A stretch of DNA of 64,000 bases from Victivallaceae bacterium (GTDB taxonomy: Bacteria > Verrucomicrobiota > Lentisphaeria > Victivallales > Victivallaceae). The translations under genes were made by a program, and so were the position numbers. Every line of letters begins with the position of its first letter. Within the stretch, counting starts at the first letter, position 1. Shown piece after piece: positions 43,255 to 52,126 of this stretch. The notes beneath the pieces are model-generated. The model had not been told where the DNA came from, made no database searches, and was given only the letters and a program-made list of their open reading frames with translations. Where the stretch lies: positions 1 through 64,000 of the forward strand of contig JAEDIJ010000002.1 in the NCBI GenBank assembly GCA_016292515.1. The letters are read 5' to 3'.

Positions 43255-44151
43255 TTACCCCAACTGGAAGAATTTGATCGCATTTTCACGGGCGATCTTT
43301 TGAAAGATGGTTTCGGTGATGCGTTTTTCCTCGCGCCATTTGAGGAGAATTTCCATTGTCCCGAAGCGTTGTCCGATGCCGCAGAAGTCGGTACCGAAAT
43401 AGAGGCGATCCTGAAATTCCGTCACGAAATCCGCGCAGTAGTCGGGATCGGCTTCAAAGATCGCCGCCGCGTCGGAAAGTTCGCCGAGGAGATTGCCGTA
43501 AGTGCGGAAAAGTTTCGGCACGACGCCCTCCTCCTGGATCTTGCCGATCGGCATCGGCGAAAAGACGTAATCGGCGTTGTCGTTGAAAACCGGTTTGCGC
43601 TGAGCGGGCGTTGCGAGTTTGGCGAGTTCCGACCAGAAAATGGGACCGTGCGCGAAAACGACAAGTTTCGGGAATTTCACGAGGACGCGCTCGTAAAGCG
43701 GGATCCCCGGCAGATCGAAAAGTCCGAAATCGCCGCCGATGCGGTCGGAACCGTCCCAGGTCACCGGCAGTCCCACTTTTTCGGCACAGCGGAAAAGATT
43801 CTGCACTCTTTCGTCGTCGGTGCGCAAATTGGGCATGATCTCGCCGACGCCGCGGCACCCTTTGTCCTTGTAGTAGGCGAGCACGCGATCCAGCGGCGCG
43901 TGGCACGAATCGGAAAGAGCGCGCGGGTCGACGTTGCAAAAGGGGATGATGCGGTCGGGGTGTTTTTCCGCCATTTCGAGGATGTCCTCATTCGCCTGCG
44001 GCAAGTAGATCTCGCTGTTGACGATGGGGAGGATGCAACCTTTTTCGATGCCGCACTCGTCGTAGCGGGCGAGCAATTCGTCGCAACTCGGGAAGCGCAC
44101 GACAAAGGGATTGGGGATGCGGTAAGCGTGGGCGTGGACGTCAATGAACAT
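43255..44151 (-). CDS. Amidohydrolase-superfamily protein
   Basis: A 298-residue TIM-barrel hydrolase or decarboxylase. FIDVHAHAYRIP gives the N-terminal HxH metal ligands, VFAHGPIFWSE a later His, and YFGTDFCGIGQ the C-terminal Asp of the active site. The layout fits the amidohydrolase_2 group (4-oxalomesaconate hydratase or aminocarboxymuconate decarboxylase relatives). The exact reaction cannot be assigned. The regulator gene ends 12 bp upstream. Confidence 0.8.
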   Translation of the reverse strand: MFIDVHAHAYRIPNPFVVRFPSCDELLARYDECGIEKGCILPIVNSEIYLPQANEDILEMAEKHPDRIIPFCNVDPRALSDSCHAPLDRVLAYYKDKGCRGVGEIMPNLRTDDERVQNLFRCAEKVGLPVTWDGSDRIGGDFGLFDLPGIPLYERVLVKFPKLVVFAHGPIFWSELAKLATPAQRKPVFNDNADYVFSPMPIGKIQEEGVVPKLFRTYGNLLGELSDAAAIFEADPDYCADFVTEFQDRLYFGTDFCGIGQRFGTMEILLKWREEKRITETIFQKIARENAIKFFQLG

Positions 44152-44163
44152 TTTTTACCTCTC

Positions 44164-45210
44164 TTATTTTTGGGCTTCTACGACGCGAAAGGCGTAGTCC
44201 GCCGTGATGTGTTGCAAGTGGTTTTTCCTTTCGATCGTATCGACGATCGCTTTTTTGAGTTTGGTGTAATCCCTCCGGACGGTTCTGATGCGGCAGTTGC
44301 TCTGCGGGATCGTCAAGGTCAGCGCGTCGATCTTGCGCGTACCGAAAAGTTCGCCGCTTTCAAAACTCGCGCAGTGGAGATTGTGCGCGACAAACAGCGT
44401 CTTTTCCGGAAGCGCGGCGGCGATATCGGCAAAATTATGCGCCGCTTCGGCAACGGAATTTCCCATTACGGGAAAAAATCGCAAGGAGATGTTTTTTTCA
44501 TCAAGATAACTTCTCATTTCGGTAAACGCATTTTTGTCGTAGTTGCCGAAAGGCAGTTCCCAGTAGGCGAGCACCAAATTGCGGTAACGCTTTTTCGCCG
44601 CATATTTCGCCGCCGTCAGCAATAATCCCGCCGAATTGGGGGAGATCAACTGCGCTTTTTCCGGCAGTTTGCCCGAGGGCGGCATTTCTCCGAGGAAAAT
44701 CACCTGATAGGGGAGTGCGAGACATTGACGCATCATTTCCTCATCGAGCGGGGAATAGATCAGCGCGCAGTCGATGAAACCCAGATTGTCGAGCCGAGCG
44801 ATCTCGCGTTCAAGCCGGTCGCGGTCAAAAGCGGTCGCGGAGGAGACGATCCGGCTGAAAAAATCGTAACGGCAACCGGGGTCCGATCGGAGGATCATCT
44901 CGTTGACCGCCTGATAGATGCCGTGTGCGCCGAGTTCATTGCCGAAAGCGAAAAAAAGAATTTCCTTGGCGTTGTCGCGGGCGGAACGCGCTTTGACGAA
45001 AATGCGGCGGCGCTGTTGGCGGACGAGGAGATTTTTCTTTTCCAATCGGTCGATCGCCGAGAGGATCACCCGTTGGGAAAAACCGAATTCCGCCGCGAGT
45101 TGTCGCGTGCTCGGAAGCGGCAGATTGGGCGGATATTCCCCCAGAAAAATCTTGCGCTCCAAGATTTTCGCAACTTGCGCGGAATGCGGTAAATTGGACG
45201 ACGATAACAT
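44164..45210 (-). CDS. GntR-type regulator with sugar-binding-like effector domain
   Basis: A 348-residue transcription factor. Residues about 10-72 form a GntR winged helix (HSAQVAKILERKIFLGEYPPN, PSTRQLAAEFGFSQRVILSAIDRLEKKNLLVRQQ). The remainder resembles a LacI-type periplasmic-binding fold (EILFFAFGNELGAHGIYQAV, FIDCALIYSP, YAAKKRYRNLVLAYWELPFGNYD). This pairing is known from AraR-like regulators. Start ATG 45210 has GAGGAG 7 nt upstream. It probably controls itself and the two downstream genes through the tandem site just upstream. Confidence 0.85.
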   Translation of the reverse strand: MLSSSNLPHSAQVAKILERKIFLGEYPPNLPLPSTRQLAAEFGFSQRVILSAIDRLEKKNLLVRQQRRRIFVKARSARDNAKEILFFAFGNELGAHGIYQAVNEMILRSDPGCRYDFFSRIVSSATAFDRDRLEREIARLDNLGFIDCALIYSPLDEEMMRQCLALPYQVIFLGEMPPSGKLPEKAQLISPNSAGLLLTAAKYAAKKRYRNLVLAYWELPFGNYDKNAFTEMRSYLDEKNISLRFFPVMGNSVAEAAHNFADIAAALPEKTLFVAHNLHCASFESGELFGTRKIDALTLTIPQSNCRIRTVRRDYTKLKKAIVDTIERKNHLQHITADYAFRVVEAQK

Positions 45211-45222
45211 ATACTCCTCAAA

Positions 45223-45242
45223 TCTGATGCAATCTGATGCAA
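45223..45242 (-). promoter_or_regulatory. Tandem 10-bp site upstream of the GntR-type regulator
   Basis: On the minus strand TTGCATCAGA occurs twice in tandem just before the ribosome site, a few bases after TTGACA. One-turn spacing places both on the same DNA face, as expected for an operator. Confidence 0.55.
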
Positions 45243-45250
45243 CTATTGTC

Positions 45251-45284
45251 AAAAAAAGAACCGCCGATCATACGGCTTTTTTTA
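45251..45284. terminator. Possible bidirectional terminator
   Basis: A-run, GCCG-ATCATA-CGGC, T-run. The stem is short; it lies between the regulator and element copy 4. Confidence 0.35.
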
Positions 45285-45329
45285 ATCTATCATCACTTGC
45301 GCTTTTTTGCAAGGGATTTTTATAAAAAA

Positions 45330-45360
45330 GAGATGAGAGATGAGTTATGAGAGATGAGAT
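45330..45360. repeat. Short degenerate direct repeat (GAGATGA units)
   Basis: GAGATGAGAGATGAG, then TTATGAGAGATGAGAT. A low-complexity direct repeat in otherwise gene-free sequence (45,285-45,487), where nothing else is recognised. Confidence 0.5.
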
Positions 45361-45487
45361 ACTCCCCGCGCAAGTCAACGCATCGCGCCGTCGGCGCGAA
45401 ATGGATCGTCCGGGAGCAGTAAGACCGGTAAGACATACGCTTTGATCCTGCCAGTCCCACTGCGTTGCGTTCGCGGTTACGTCCACG

Positions 45488-45750
45488 AGAGAAGCATCGG
45501 CGCGGGGCGTGTCGCCCATCGGGCAGTCGGGCGGGCGAAGCGGCAGAGCGGAGCAGTAGCCCGCGTGGGACGCAAGCCTATTTGCAGTAACAAATATAGA
45601 CGACCGCGGAGATTTGCGGGGACATTCGGTGAGAGCGCGGACAAAACGCAAATTCCGCAAATATCTGCGGCAGGTACAAAATCCAGCCCGTGGCTGGTTG
45701 AGGGGAGTTTCAGAGGGGGCGAAACAAGCCCTCTCTGACTCCCGCCGCGT
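45488..45750 (-). repeat. Dispersed intergenic element, copy 4
   Basis: Reverse-oriented copy: GCATCGGCGCGGGGCGTGTC, AGCCCGCGTGGGACGCAAG, TTTGCAGTAACAAATATAGA, GGAGATTTGCGGGGACATTC and CGCAAATATCTGCGGCAGG. Its inner hairpin reads CCAGCCCGTGGCTGG instead of CCCGCCCGTGGCGGG, a paired substitution. The hairpin end abuts the 3' end of the gene at 45754. Confidence 0.78.
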
Positions 45751-45753
45751 TCA

Positions 45754-46743
45754 TTATCGCCTTTCAAACTCGCGTTTGAAATCCCGCAAGACATCCATCA
45801 CATCGTCGGCGATGCCTTGCGGAGAAAAGGGGATATCCCAAGTGGTGACGCCGCCGTGATCGAGGATGCGCCGGGTGATTTCCGCCATTTCGCGACCGGT
45901 GAAACGCAAGGGGGCGGCACCCCATTCGGTGCCGGCGTAAGTGAGGATATGCAGTTTGAGGGCGGTGTCACGGGCATCGGCGGGGAAAACGAGTTCCTGC
46001 GGCTCATTGATCTCGCCGGCGAGATAATCTTCGTCGCTCTTGGCGTAATTGCGGTGCGGAGGATTGTCGACGCCGCCGTTGAGCGCGACGGCGGCATCGG
46101 GATTGCCGGCGCGGAGGGCGCGGCAGCGGGTGTGACCGTTGATCTCGTCGGGGAAGTCGTACATGTATTCCGAATAGTAGGCACCGTCGCACCACCACGC
46201 TTTGATTTTTCTGCCCCAGCGGAGCGACCATTCCTGCTGCATTTCGTTCCAGATGGATTGGAAATGTTCGAGGCGCGGGTCGTTTTTGCCGGGGGAATCG
46301 AGGTCGTTGTATTGCAATTCCCACTCTTTCGCGGGCCACGCGGGGGTACAGTGCAGTTTTTGGATGATCTCGTGCGGCTTGCCGGGGGCGAGCGTCGTCA
46401 CATAGGCGCAGGCGTCGATGCCGTGCCGCGCGAGCGCGTCGGCGAAGTCGGAAATGAGATCGCGTTGCGAGCAGAAGCCCTTGCCGACTTCGCGGTCGTA
46501 GACGCGGCTCGGGGTGCAGTAGTAGCCGGAATTCTGCCCCGTCGTCAAAAAGGCGTATCCGGCACCGACTTCGGCAAGTTGCGCGGCGATTTTTTTGACA
46601 TCGAAACTTGCGACGTAACGCTCCCACATTTCTGGCGGCATCGGATGATCCTGACCGCGCTGCTCCTCGGGGAGGGCGGGATCGCCGTTGTTGAGGAAGT
46701 GAAAAAAGAATCCGTATTTTTTGCCGTCGAAACAGTAACGCAT
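45754..46743 (-). CDS. Putative alpha-L-fucosidase-like glycosidase (GH29-like)
   Basis: A 329-residue cytosolic TIM-barrel enzyme. The order FFFHFLNN, FDVKKIAAQLAEVGAGYAFLTTGQNSGYYC, LISDFADALARHGIDACAYV and KIKAWWCDGAYY mirrors GH29 fucosidases, where the Asp of the WxDG segment is the nucleophile. The usual HHDGF segment is changed (GQNSGYY), so substrate may differ. Start ATG 46743 is where similarity begins; an upstream in-frame extension is Arg-rich and not protein-like. fucU at 42.2 kb supports a fucose link. The gene follows a TSCPD protein and argH on the same strand. Confidence 0.6.
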   Translation of the reverse strand: MRYCFDGKKYGFFFHFLNNGDPALPEEQRGQDHPMPPEMWERYVASFDVKKIAAQLAEVGAGYAFLTTGQNSGYYCTPSRVYDREVGKGFCSQRDLISDFADALARHGIDACAYVTTLAPGKPHEIIQKLHCTPAWPAKEWELQYNDLDSPGKNDPRLEHFQSIWNEMQQEWSLRWGRKIKAWWCDGAYYSEYMYDFPDEINGHTRCRALRAGNPDAAVALNGGVDNPPHRNYAKSDEDYLAGEINEPQELVFPADARDTALKLHILTYAGTEWGAAPLRFTGREMAEITRRILDHGGVTTWDIPFSPQGIADDVMDVLRDFKREFERR

Positions 46744-46745
46744 TT

Positions 46746-47003
46746 TCAGATTTTTTCCTTGATCGCTTTGAGGGCGCGTGCCAACTGGTCGGGGCAACTC
46801 GTCGGCTTGCCGCCGCAACGGATGCCGTCGAGTTTGGCGATCGCATCGTCGATTTTCATCCCGGCGACGAGGCGGGAAAGTCCCAATGTGTTGCCGGGAC
46901 ATCCCCCGATGATTTTGAGCGACCGGATCGATTGTTTATCGTCGGAAATTTCAATTTCCATTTCGCGGCTGCAAACGCCCTGCGGCTGATAGCGGTAGAT
47001 CAT
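46746..47003 (-). CDS. TSCPD domain protein (TIGR03905 type)
   Basis: An 85-residue protein. YQPQGVCSREMEIEISDD, KIIGGCPGNTLGLSRLVAGM and GIRCGGKPTSCPDQLARAL contain the TSCPD motif, also found at the end of some ribonucleotide reductases and thought to bind metal or iron-sulfur. Function unknown. Its start overlaps the argH stop (ATGA), and the fucosidase-like gene begins 2 bp downstream. Confidence 0.88.
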   Translation of the reverse strand: MIYRYQPQGVCSREMEIEISDDKQSIRSLKIIGGCPGNTLGLSRLVAGMKIDDAIAKLDGIRCGGKPTSCPDQLARALKAIKEKI

Positions 47004-48379
47004 TTGGTCATCTCCAATTCTTTTTGCCAGAAATCAAGTTGTTTGGCGACCTGCTTGAAGCCGGTTCCGCCCGTGAGGTCGCGCTTGGCGACGCTGGCGC
47101 GCGGATCGAAAAGCGCGGGAAATTCCTCCGTCGCTTCGGGAATGGTCTCACGCATTTCCGCAAGCGTCGGCTCATCGAGTTGCTGATTATGCTCCTTGCA
47201 GTATTTGACGAAACTTCCGATCTTGCGGTGGGCGTCGCGGAAAGGCACACCGAGTTCGACCAGTTTTTCCGCGAGATCGGTCGCCATCAAGGCGGGGTCG
47301 GAAGCCGCTTGCGCCATTTTGTCGGCTTTGGGTTTCATCGTTTCGATCATCGGCGGATAGACGGCGAGGATCTGCTCAACGGTGTCGATCGCGTCGAAAA
47401 GGGCGACTTTGTCCTCCTGCAAATCGCGGTTGTAAGTCATCGGCAACCCCTTGCAGAGCGTCAGCAAGGTGGTAAGATCGCCGCAGACGCGGGCACTTTT
47501 GCCGCGGGTGAGTTCGCAGACGTCGGGATTCTTTTTTTGCGGCATCAGACTGGAACCGGTGCAGAAAGCATCGTCGAGTTCGATGAAGTCGAATTCCTGA
47601 CTCGACCACAAAATGAGGTCTTCGGAAAGGCGCGAAACGTGCATCGCAAAAATGGCGAGCGCGCTCGCCATTTCGATGGCGAAATCGCGGTCGGCGACGG
47701 AGTCCATGCTGTTGCGCGTGACGCGGGAAAATCCGAGTTCGCGGCAGACTTCCTCGCGGTCGAGCGGCAAGGTGGAACCGGCGATCGCGCCGGAGCCGAG
47801 CGGCATCACGTTGATACGCTTGCGGCAGTCGGCGAGACGCTCGGCGTCGCGGTCGAGCATTTCGACGTAAGCGAGCAGGTGATGGGCGAAAAGGACGACC
47901 TGCGCGTGCTGCAAATGGGTGAATCCCGGCATGATGAGTTCGGGATATGCCGCGCCGACTTTGACCAGTGCCTTTTGGAAATCGCGGATGCCGGAAATAA
48001 GTTTGTCGGCTTCCTCGCGCAGGTAGAGCCGGATGTCGAGCGCGACCTGATCGTTGCGGCTGCGCCCGGAGTGGACGCGCGCGCCCTCGGGGCCGAGTTT
48101 GGCGATGAGCGCGCTCTCGATGTGCATGTGGATATCCTCCATCGCGATGTCAAAAGCGAAATCGTTGTTGTCGATTTTCTTTTCGATTTCGAGCAATTCG
48201 GCGCGGATCGCGTCGGCGGACGCTTGCGGGATGATGCCCTGCTTGGCGAGCATTTTGACGTGCGCGCGGCTGCCCGCGATGTCGCAGTGATAGAGCCGTT
48301 TGTCAAAGGAGATCGATTCGGAATACCGCGTGACCTCCGCCTGTGTCTGACCGCTGAAGCGGCCTCCCCAAAGAGCCAT
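47000..48379 (-). CDS. argH: Argininosuccinate lyase
   Basis: ArgH (459 residues) splits argininosuccinate to arginine and fumarate. MALWGGRFSG starts the protein; SRNDQVALDIRLYLR and the fumarase-superfamily signature GSSLMPQKKNPD are clear, and TVEQILAVYPPM fits. CCGGAGGAAAG precedes ATG 48379. Other arginine genes are not nearby; argS is 5 kb away but in another operon. Confidence 0.96.
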   Translation of the reverse strand: MALWGGRFSGQTQAEVTRYSESISFDKRLYHCDIAGSRAHVKMLAKQGIIPQASADAIRAELLEIEKKIDNNDFAFDIAMEDIHMHIESALIAKLGPEGARVHSGRSRNDQVALDIRLYLREEADKLISGIRDFQKALVKVGAAYPELIMPGFTHLQHAQVVLFAHHLLAYVEMLDRDAERLADCRKRINVMPLGSGAIAGSTLPLDREEVCRELGFSRVTRNSMDSVADRDFAIEMASALAIFAMHVSRLSEDLILWSSQEFDFIELDDAFCTGSSLMPQKKNPDVCELTRGKSARVCGDLTTLLTLCKGLPMTYNRDLQEDKVALFDAIDTVEQILAVYPPMIETMKPKADKMAQAASDPALMATDLAEKLVELGVPFRDAHRKIGSFVKYCKEHNQQLDEPTLAEMRETIPEATEEFPALFDPRASVAKRDLTGGTGFKQVAKQLDFWQKELEMTK

Positions 48380-48419
48380 GATCTTTCCTCCGGAAAAGTT
48401 GTTTGTCTGCTTTCGATAT

Positions 48420-48448
48420 AATCTAATGCCAAAAGGGGGATTTTGCAA
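48420..48448 (-). promoter_or_regulatory. Promoter of the argH operon
   Basis: Minus strand: TTGCAA (48448-48443), 17-nt spacer, TAGATT (48425-48420). Confidence 0.6.
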
Positions 48449-48481
48449 TCCGAAGACGTATCTTTTTTGAGGCGCGCGCCG

Positions 48482-49537
48482 CTATTTTTTTGCCATCACG
48501 AGATTGACGGCGAAACTGCGCAACGCCAGTTCCTCCGGCACGTTGAAACGCAATGTCGAAAGGAGCGTTTCCGCCTCGTCGAGGATCGCCTTGCCGCGCG
48601 CGGGATCAAGTTTCGGCAGTTCGCCGGGGAAAACTTCCCGGTTGGGCAAGTCGTCGGCGGGGATGTTTTGGCTGAGCATATAGCACTCGGCGGCAAAGGT
48701 GTGGATCGCCGAGAGAAGCATTTTGCGCATCCGCATATAGTCGCCGCTTGCGGAATCCTGACGGCGTTCTTCCAGGTTTTTCAGAAAAACGGGGTCTTCC
48801 AGTTGCTTGGCGACTTTGAACTGATCGGCGAAATCCTCTTCGCTTTTAGCCTCCGCTTCGTCGGAAATTTTGCCGAAAAGCGCGATCAGCGTCGCCGCGC
48901 CCTCCTCGGCGGCGCCGAGGTCGCCTGTTTCGCAGGAGATCAGGTGATTCAAGGCGGCAAAAAGCGTTTCCGCGCCGGGGAAAGTGACGCTTTGATGCTC
49001 GACGGCGAGCGAGATCAGTTGGCAGCGGCTGCGCGTCGTCGGCAACAGCGAGGAAACGTTGGCGGTCGAGAGGATGATGAAAGTTTCCTCCGGCGGCTCC
49101 TCCAAAGTTTTGAGGAGCGCGTTTTGCGCGGCGTCGTTGAGGCGGTCGGCGTCGCGGATCAAGCCGATCTTGATGGGACACGCTTCACTGCCCGTCAGCG
49201 CAAGCGTGTCGAGAAAACTGCGCACGGTGTTGGGTTCGGGACGGCCGATCTCGCCGACGCGGATCTGGTACATTTTGCCGCAGGGCGAAAGCGTGTGAAA
49301 TTCGCTGTAAGTGCCTCTTTCCAGTTTTTCGCAGTAGGGGCAATCGGTGTCGGGAACGCCGTTTTTGCTGTGCGGACAGCCGCCGATCTGGGCGAGGACG
49401 ACCGCGAATTCCCGGCGGATGGCTTCATCGTCGCAGCGGATGAGGAAACTGTGGGCGAAACGCCCCGTCGCGCGGGCGTGACAGAGCCGCGCGATCTCCG
49501 TGGGGTAAAGTTGAGCGTATTTACGAAAGAAACTCAT
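48482..49537 (-). CDS. holB: DNA polymerase III delta' subunit (clamp-loader ATPase-like)
   Basis: A 351-residue clamp-loader subunit. ARATGRFAHSFLI is the N-terminal HolB/DnaX motif, CPHSKNGVPDTDCPYC a zinc module, KIGLIRDADRLNDAAQNALLKTLEEPP the sensor/SRC-like segment, and LLPTTRSRCQ follows. A canonical Walker A is absent, as expected for delta'. The gene overlaps the end of tmk by 17 bp, the usual tmk-holB pairing. Start ATG 49537 is the first residue consistent with the family. Confidence 0.88.
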   Translation of the reverse strand: MSFFRKYAQLYPTEIARLCHARATGRFAHSFLIRCDDEAIRREFAVVLAQIGGCPHSKNGVPDTDCPYCEKLERGTYSEFHTLSPCGKMYQIRVGEIGRPEPNTVRSFLDTLALTGSEACPIKIGLIRDADRLNDAAQNALLKTLEEPPEETFIILSTANVSSLLPTTRSRCQLISLAVEHQSVTFPGAETLFAALNHLISCETGDLGAAEEGAATLIALFGKISDEAEAKSEEDFADQFKVAKQLEDPVFLKNLEERRQDSASGDYMRMRKMLLSAIHTFAAECYMLSQNIPADDLPNREVFPGELPKLDPARGKAILDEAETLLSTLRFNVPEELALRSFAVNLVMAKK

Positions 49538-50165
49538 CGACGATCCGGAGGATTTCGGCGGCGACGGTTTCGACGTCGCGGTCGGCGTTGACGACTTTGA
49601 CCCGCGCGGGCTCCATCGCGGCGAGTTGGAGGAATCCGTCGCGCACCTTGTGGTGAAATTGGAGATCTTCTTCCTCAAAACGGTCGACCTCGCCCTGCGT
49701 TTCGACGCGGCGCCGGGTGCGCTCGAAACCGCGCTCCACCGGGAGGTCGAGGAGGATCGTGAGATCGGGAATGCAGTCGCCGCAGGCGAAATCGTTAAGA
49801 CAGCGCACGGTGTCGGTGCCGATCCCGCGCGCGATGCCCTGATAGGCGGTCGAGGAGTCGGCGAAACGGTCGCAGAGGACGACGTTGCCTTTTTCGAGCG
49901 CGGGAGCGATCACTTCGCGGACGTGCTGACTGCGCGCCGCTTCCATCAGCAGCAATTCCGTTTTGTCGTGCAGTTTTTCACTGCCCTGATGCTCTTTGAG
50001 GATGGCGCGCAACGTTTCCGCAAGCGGTGTGCCGCCCGGTTCGCGGGTGGCGACACAAGTGTATCCCCGCCGGGTGAGGGCTTCGGCAAGCCGTTGCAAC
50101 TGGGAACTTTTGCCCGCCCCCTCCGGTCCTTCAAACGTGATAAAAAAACCTTTTTTTTGCGTCAT
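49521..50165 (-). CDS. tmk: Thymidylate kinase
   Basis: Tmk (214 residues) phosphorylates dTMP. FFITFEGPEGAGKSSQLQRLAEAL is the P-loop, TREPGGTPLAETLR the dTMP-binding DR(E/P) region, and LCDRFADSSTAYQG the LID-side motif. ATG 50165 is chosen since the P-loop strand starts at residue 5; 12 extra upstream codons are not family-like. Confidence 0.95.
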   Translation of the reverse strand: MTQKKGFFITFEGPEGAGKSSQLQRLAEALTRRGYTCVATREPGGTPLAETLRAILKEHQGSEKLHDKTELLLMEAARSQHVREVIAPALEKGNVVLCDRFADSSTAYQGIARGIGTDTVRCLNDFACGDCIPDLTILLDLPVERGFERTRRRVETQGEVDRFEEEDLQFHHKVRDGFLQLAAMEPARVKVVNADRDVETVAAEILRIVDEFLS

Positions 50166-50220
50166 AATCCGGAAAATCGAAAAAATTTCATAAAAATTCA
50201 CTTATTAAAGATAGTTCCAT

Positions 50221-50249
50221 TTGCCGATAAGTTCAACTCGTGGTATATT
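50221..50249 (+). promoter_or_regulatory. Promoter of the AICAR transformylase gene
   Basis: TTGCCG (50221-50226), 17-nt spacer, TATATT (50244-50249). Confidence 0.6.
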
Positions 50250-50295
50250 TTATTTTGTGATTTTATCGCAACATTTTCAACGAAAGGCGTGTTTT

Positions 50296-51414
50296 ATGGC
50301 AAAAGAGTTGTCCCGTTCCAGTTATCTGGAAAAAAATGTCGGCAGTTTTTCACCCGAAATCGAAATCTGCGGCCGTCGTTACGTCAAGATCGATGATCTG
50401 CGCTATGGAACCAATCCCCATCAGCCGGCGGCGTGTTACCGCCCGGTGGACGGCACCGGCGTGATCGGCGATATGAAGATCATCAAAAACGGCAAGAGCG
50501 GTCTGTCGCAGACCAATCTGGAAGATATTTCCGGCGCGCTCAACATCGTCAAGTTTTTCGACGAACCCGCCTGCGCGGTGATGAAGCACGTCAACCCCTC
50601 CGGCGCGGCGGTCGCTACGCCCGGCGAAGCGTTACGCGACGTCTACCTCAAAGCGCGCGACGCCGACGCCCGCGCGGCGTTCGGCAGCGTGATCGCTTTC
50701 AACGTCGAAGTCGATGCCGACACGGCGCGCGAGATCATGTCGACCTTTGTCGAATGCGTCGTCGCCCCCGGTTTCGCGCCCGGCGTCGCCGAGATTTTCA
50801 GCGATGCGGAAACCTACAAGCTCAACCGCCACGTGCGCATTTTGCAGTGCGGTGATCTGAAAAAACTTCCCCGCTTCACCGAAGAAGTGAATGATGACTA
50901 CAATACTTTCAAAGTGCTTGCCGACGGCACCGTCGTCGTCGCGGCGCCGCTCTCGACGTCGCTGCACGGCATCGCCGATCTGAAAAGCGCCGAGGCGGAA
51001 AACGCCCGTTGCGGCAAGCAGAAGTCCAATTTCACGGCGAGCGAAGCGCGGCTCAAAGATCTCCTTTTTTCGTGGTACGTCAATTTGAGCGTCCGCTCCA
51101 ACGGCGTTGTGATCGTCAAGGACGGTCAGACGCTCTCGGTCGGTACGGGCGAACAGGATCGCGTCGGCGCGATCGAGCAGGCGATCGCCAAATTCAAACA
51201 GAAATATACCGGCGCCGGGACTTTGGACGACGCGGTGATGTCGAGCGACGGTTTCTTCCCCTTTGAAGACGGCGTCGAAACAGCGGCGGCGGCGGGGATC
51301 AGAACGATCATCGCTCCGGCGGGCTCGCTTCGTGACGCGGACGTCATCAAGCGCGCCAATGAACTCGGCGTCGCGCTTTATTACGCTCCCGAACGGATCT
51401 TTTCGCACCACTAA
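50296..51414 (+). CDS. Stand-alone AICAR transformylase (PurH C-terminal type)
   Basis: A 372-residue enzyme for formyl transfer to AICAR in late purine synthesis. LRYGTNPHQPAA, the catalytic Lys-His in CAVMKHVNPSGAA, RSNGVVIVKDGQTLSVGTGEQDRV and MSSDGFFPFEDGVETAAAAG match the transformylase half of PurH. The N-terminal IMP cyclohydrolase (MGS-like) domain is missing: the protein begins with only about 30 residues before the transformylase core. IMP cyclisation must come from elsewhere. GAAAGG precedes the ATG. Confidence 0.9.
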   Translation: MAKELSRSSYLEKNVGSFSPEIEICGRRYVKIDDLRYGTNPHQPAACYRPVDGTGVIGDMKIIKNGKSGLSQTNLEDISGALNIVKFFDEPACAVMKHVNPSGAAVATPGEALRDVYLKARDADARAAFGSVIAFNVEVDADTAREIMSTFVECVVAPGFAPGVAEIFSDAETYKLNRHVRILQCGDLKKLPRFTEEVNDDYNTFKVLADGTVVVAAPLSTSLHGIADLKSAEAENARCGKQKSNFTASEARLKDLLFSWYVNLSVRSNGVVIVKDGQTLSVGTGEQDRVGAIEQAIAKFKQKYTGAGTLDDAVMSSDGFFPFEDGVETAAAAGIRTIIAPAGSLRDADVIKRANELGVALYYAPERIFSHH

Positions 51415-51433
51415 AATGAAGGAGATTTTCCCT

Positions 51434-52117
51434 ATGGCGAAAAAAGAAATGCAGAAAAAAGAGTTGAACCGTCAGATCGGTGCCGCGCTTTTCAGCGATA
51501 CCGAGCGGATGGAAATGTGGTTTGCGGAACATTGGAAAAGCGTCATCGCCGTCGCCGTCGTCGTCCTCGTCGCCGGCACGGCGACTTTCGGCGTCTGGAA
51601 GTATCGCGAATACCGCTATGAGTGCGCCGTCAGCGCGTTGCAGAATGCGGCGACGGTCGAAGCCTTGCAGCAGACGCTTGCAACTTATGCCGACTGCGAC
51701 GCCGCTCCGGCGGCGCGTTACCGTCTGGCGAATCTCCTCTTGCAGAAAAAGGATTACAAGAATGCGGCAAGCCAGTTCCAGACGATCTCCGACACCCCGG
51801 CGGTATCGCCTGATCTCGCCGAAAATGCGCGCTTCAAAAAAATCGTCTGCGCCGAACTTGCCGGCGACATCAAGCAGGCGGCGGAGCAATATGCCGCATT
51901 CGGCAACGATACCCGGATGACTCCCGCCCGCCGCGCGGAAGCGGATTACGCCGCCTGCCGTTTGTTGCTTGACCTCGGCGACGTCAAAACCGCGGAAACG
52001 ATCCTCGCCAAAGAGCGTCTCGTCGGCAATACGATGATGCTGTTTCACTGGACCGGTCAACTGGACGCGCTCGCGCTTTCGATCAAAAACGGCGATTACC
52101 AAGCGGCAAAAAAATAA
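51434..52117 (+). CDS. Membrane-anchored TPR protein
   Basis: A 227-residue protein with a charged N-terminus, one membrane helix (VIAVAVVVLVAGTATFGVW, about 38-56) and an exported helical-repeat domain (AARYRLANLLLQKKDYKNAASQFQTI; SPDLAENARFKKIVCAELAG). This single-anchor plus TPR layout resembles YfgM, an ancillary SecYEG chaperone partner, but sequence identity cannot be judged. GGAG precedes ATG 51434, 19 nt after the AICAR transformylase. Confidence 0.7.
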   Translation: MAKKEMQKKELNRQIGAALFSDTERMEMWFAEHWKSVIAVAVVVLVAGTATFGVWKYREYRYECAVSALQNAATVEALQQTLATYADCDAAPAARYRLANLLLQKKDYKNAASQFQTISDTPAVSPDLAENARFKKIVCAELAGDIKQAAEQYAAFGNDTRMTPARRAEADYAACRLLLDLGDVKTAETILAKERLVGNTMMLFHWTGQLDALALSIKNGDYQAAKK

Positions 52118-52126
52118 GGCGTTTTT

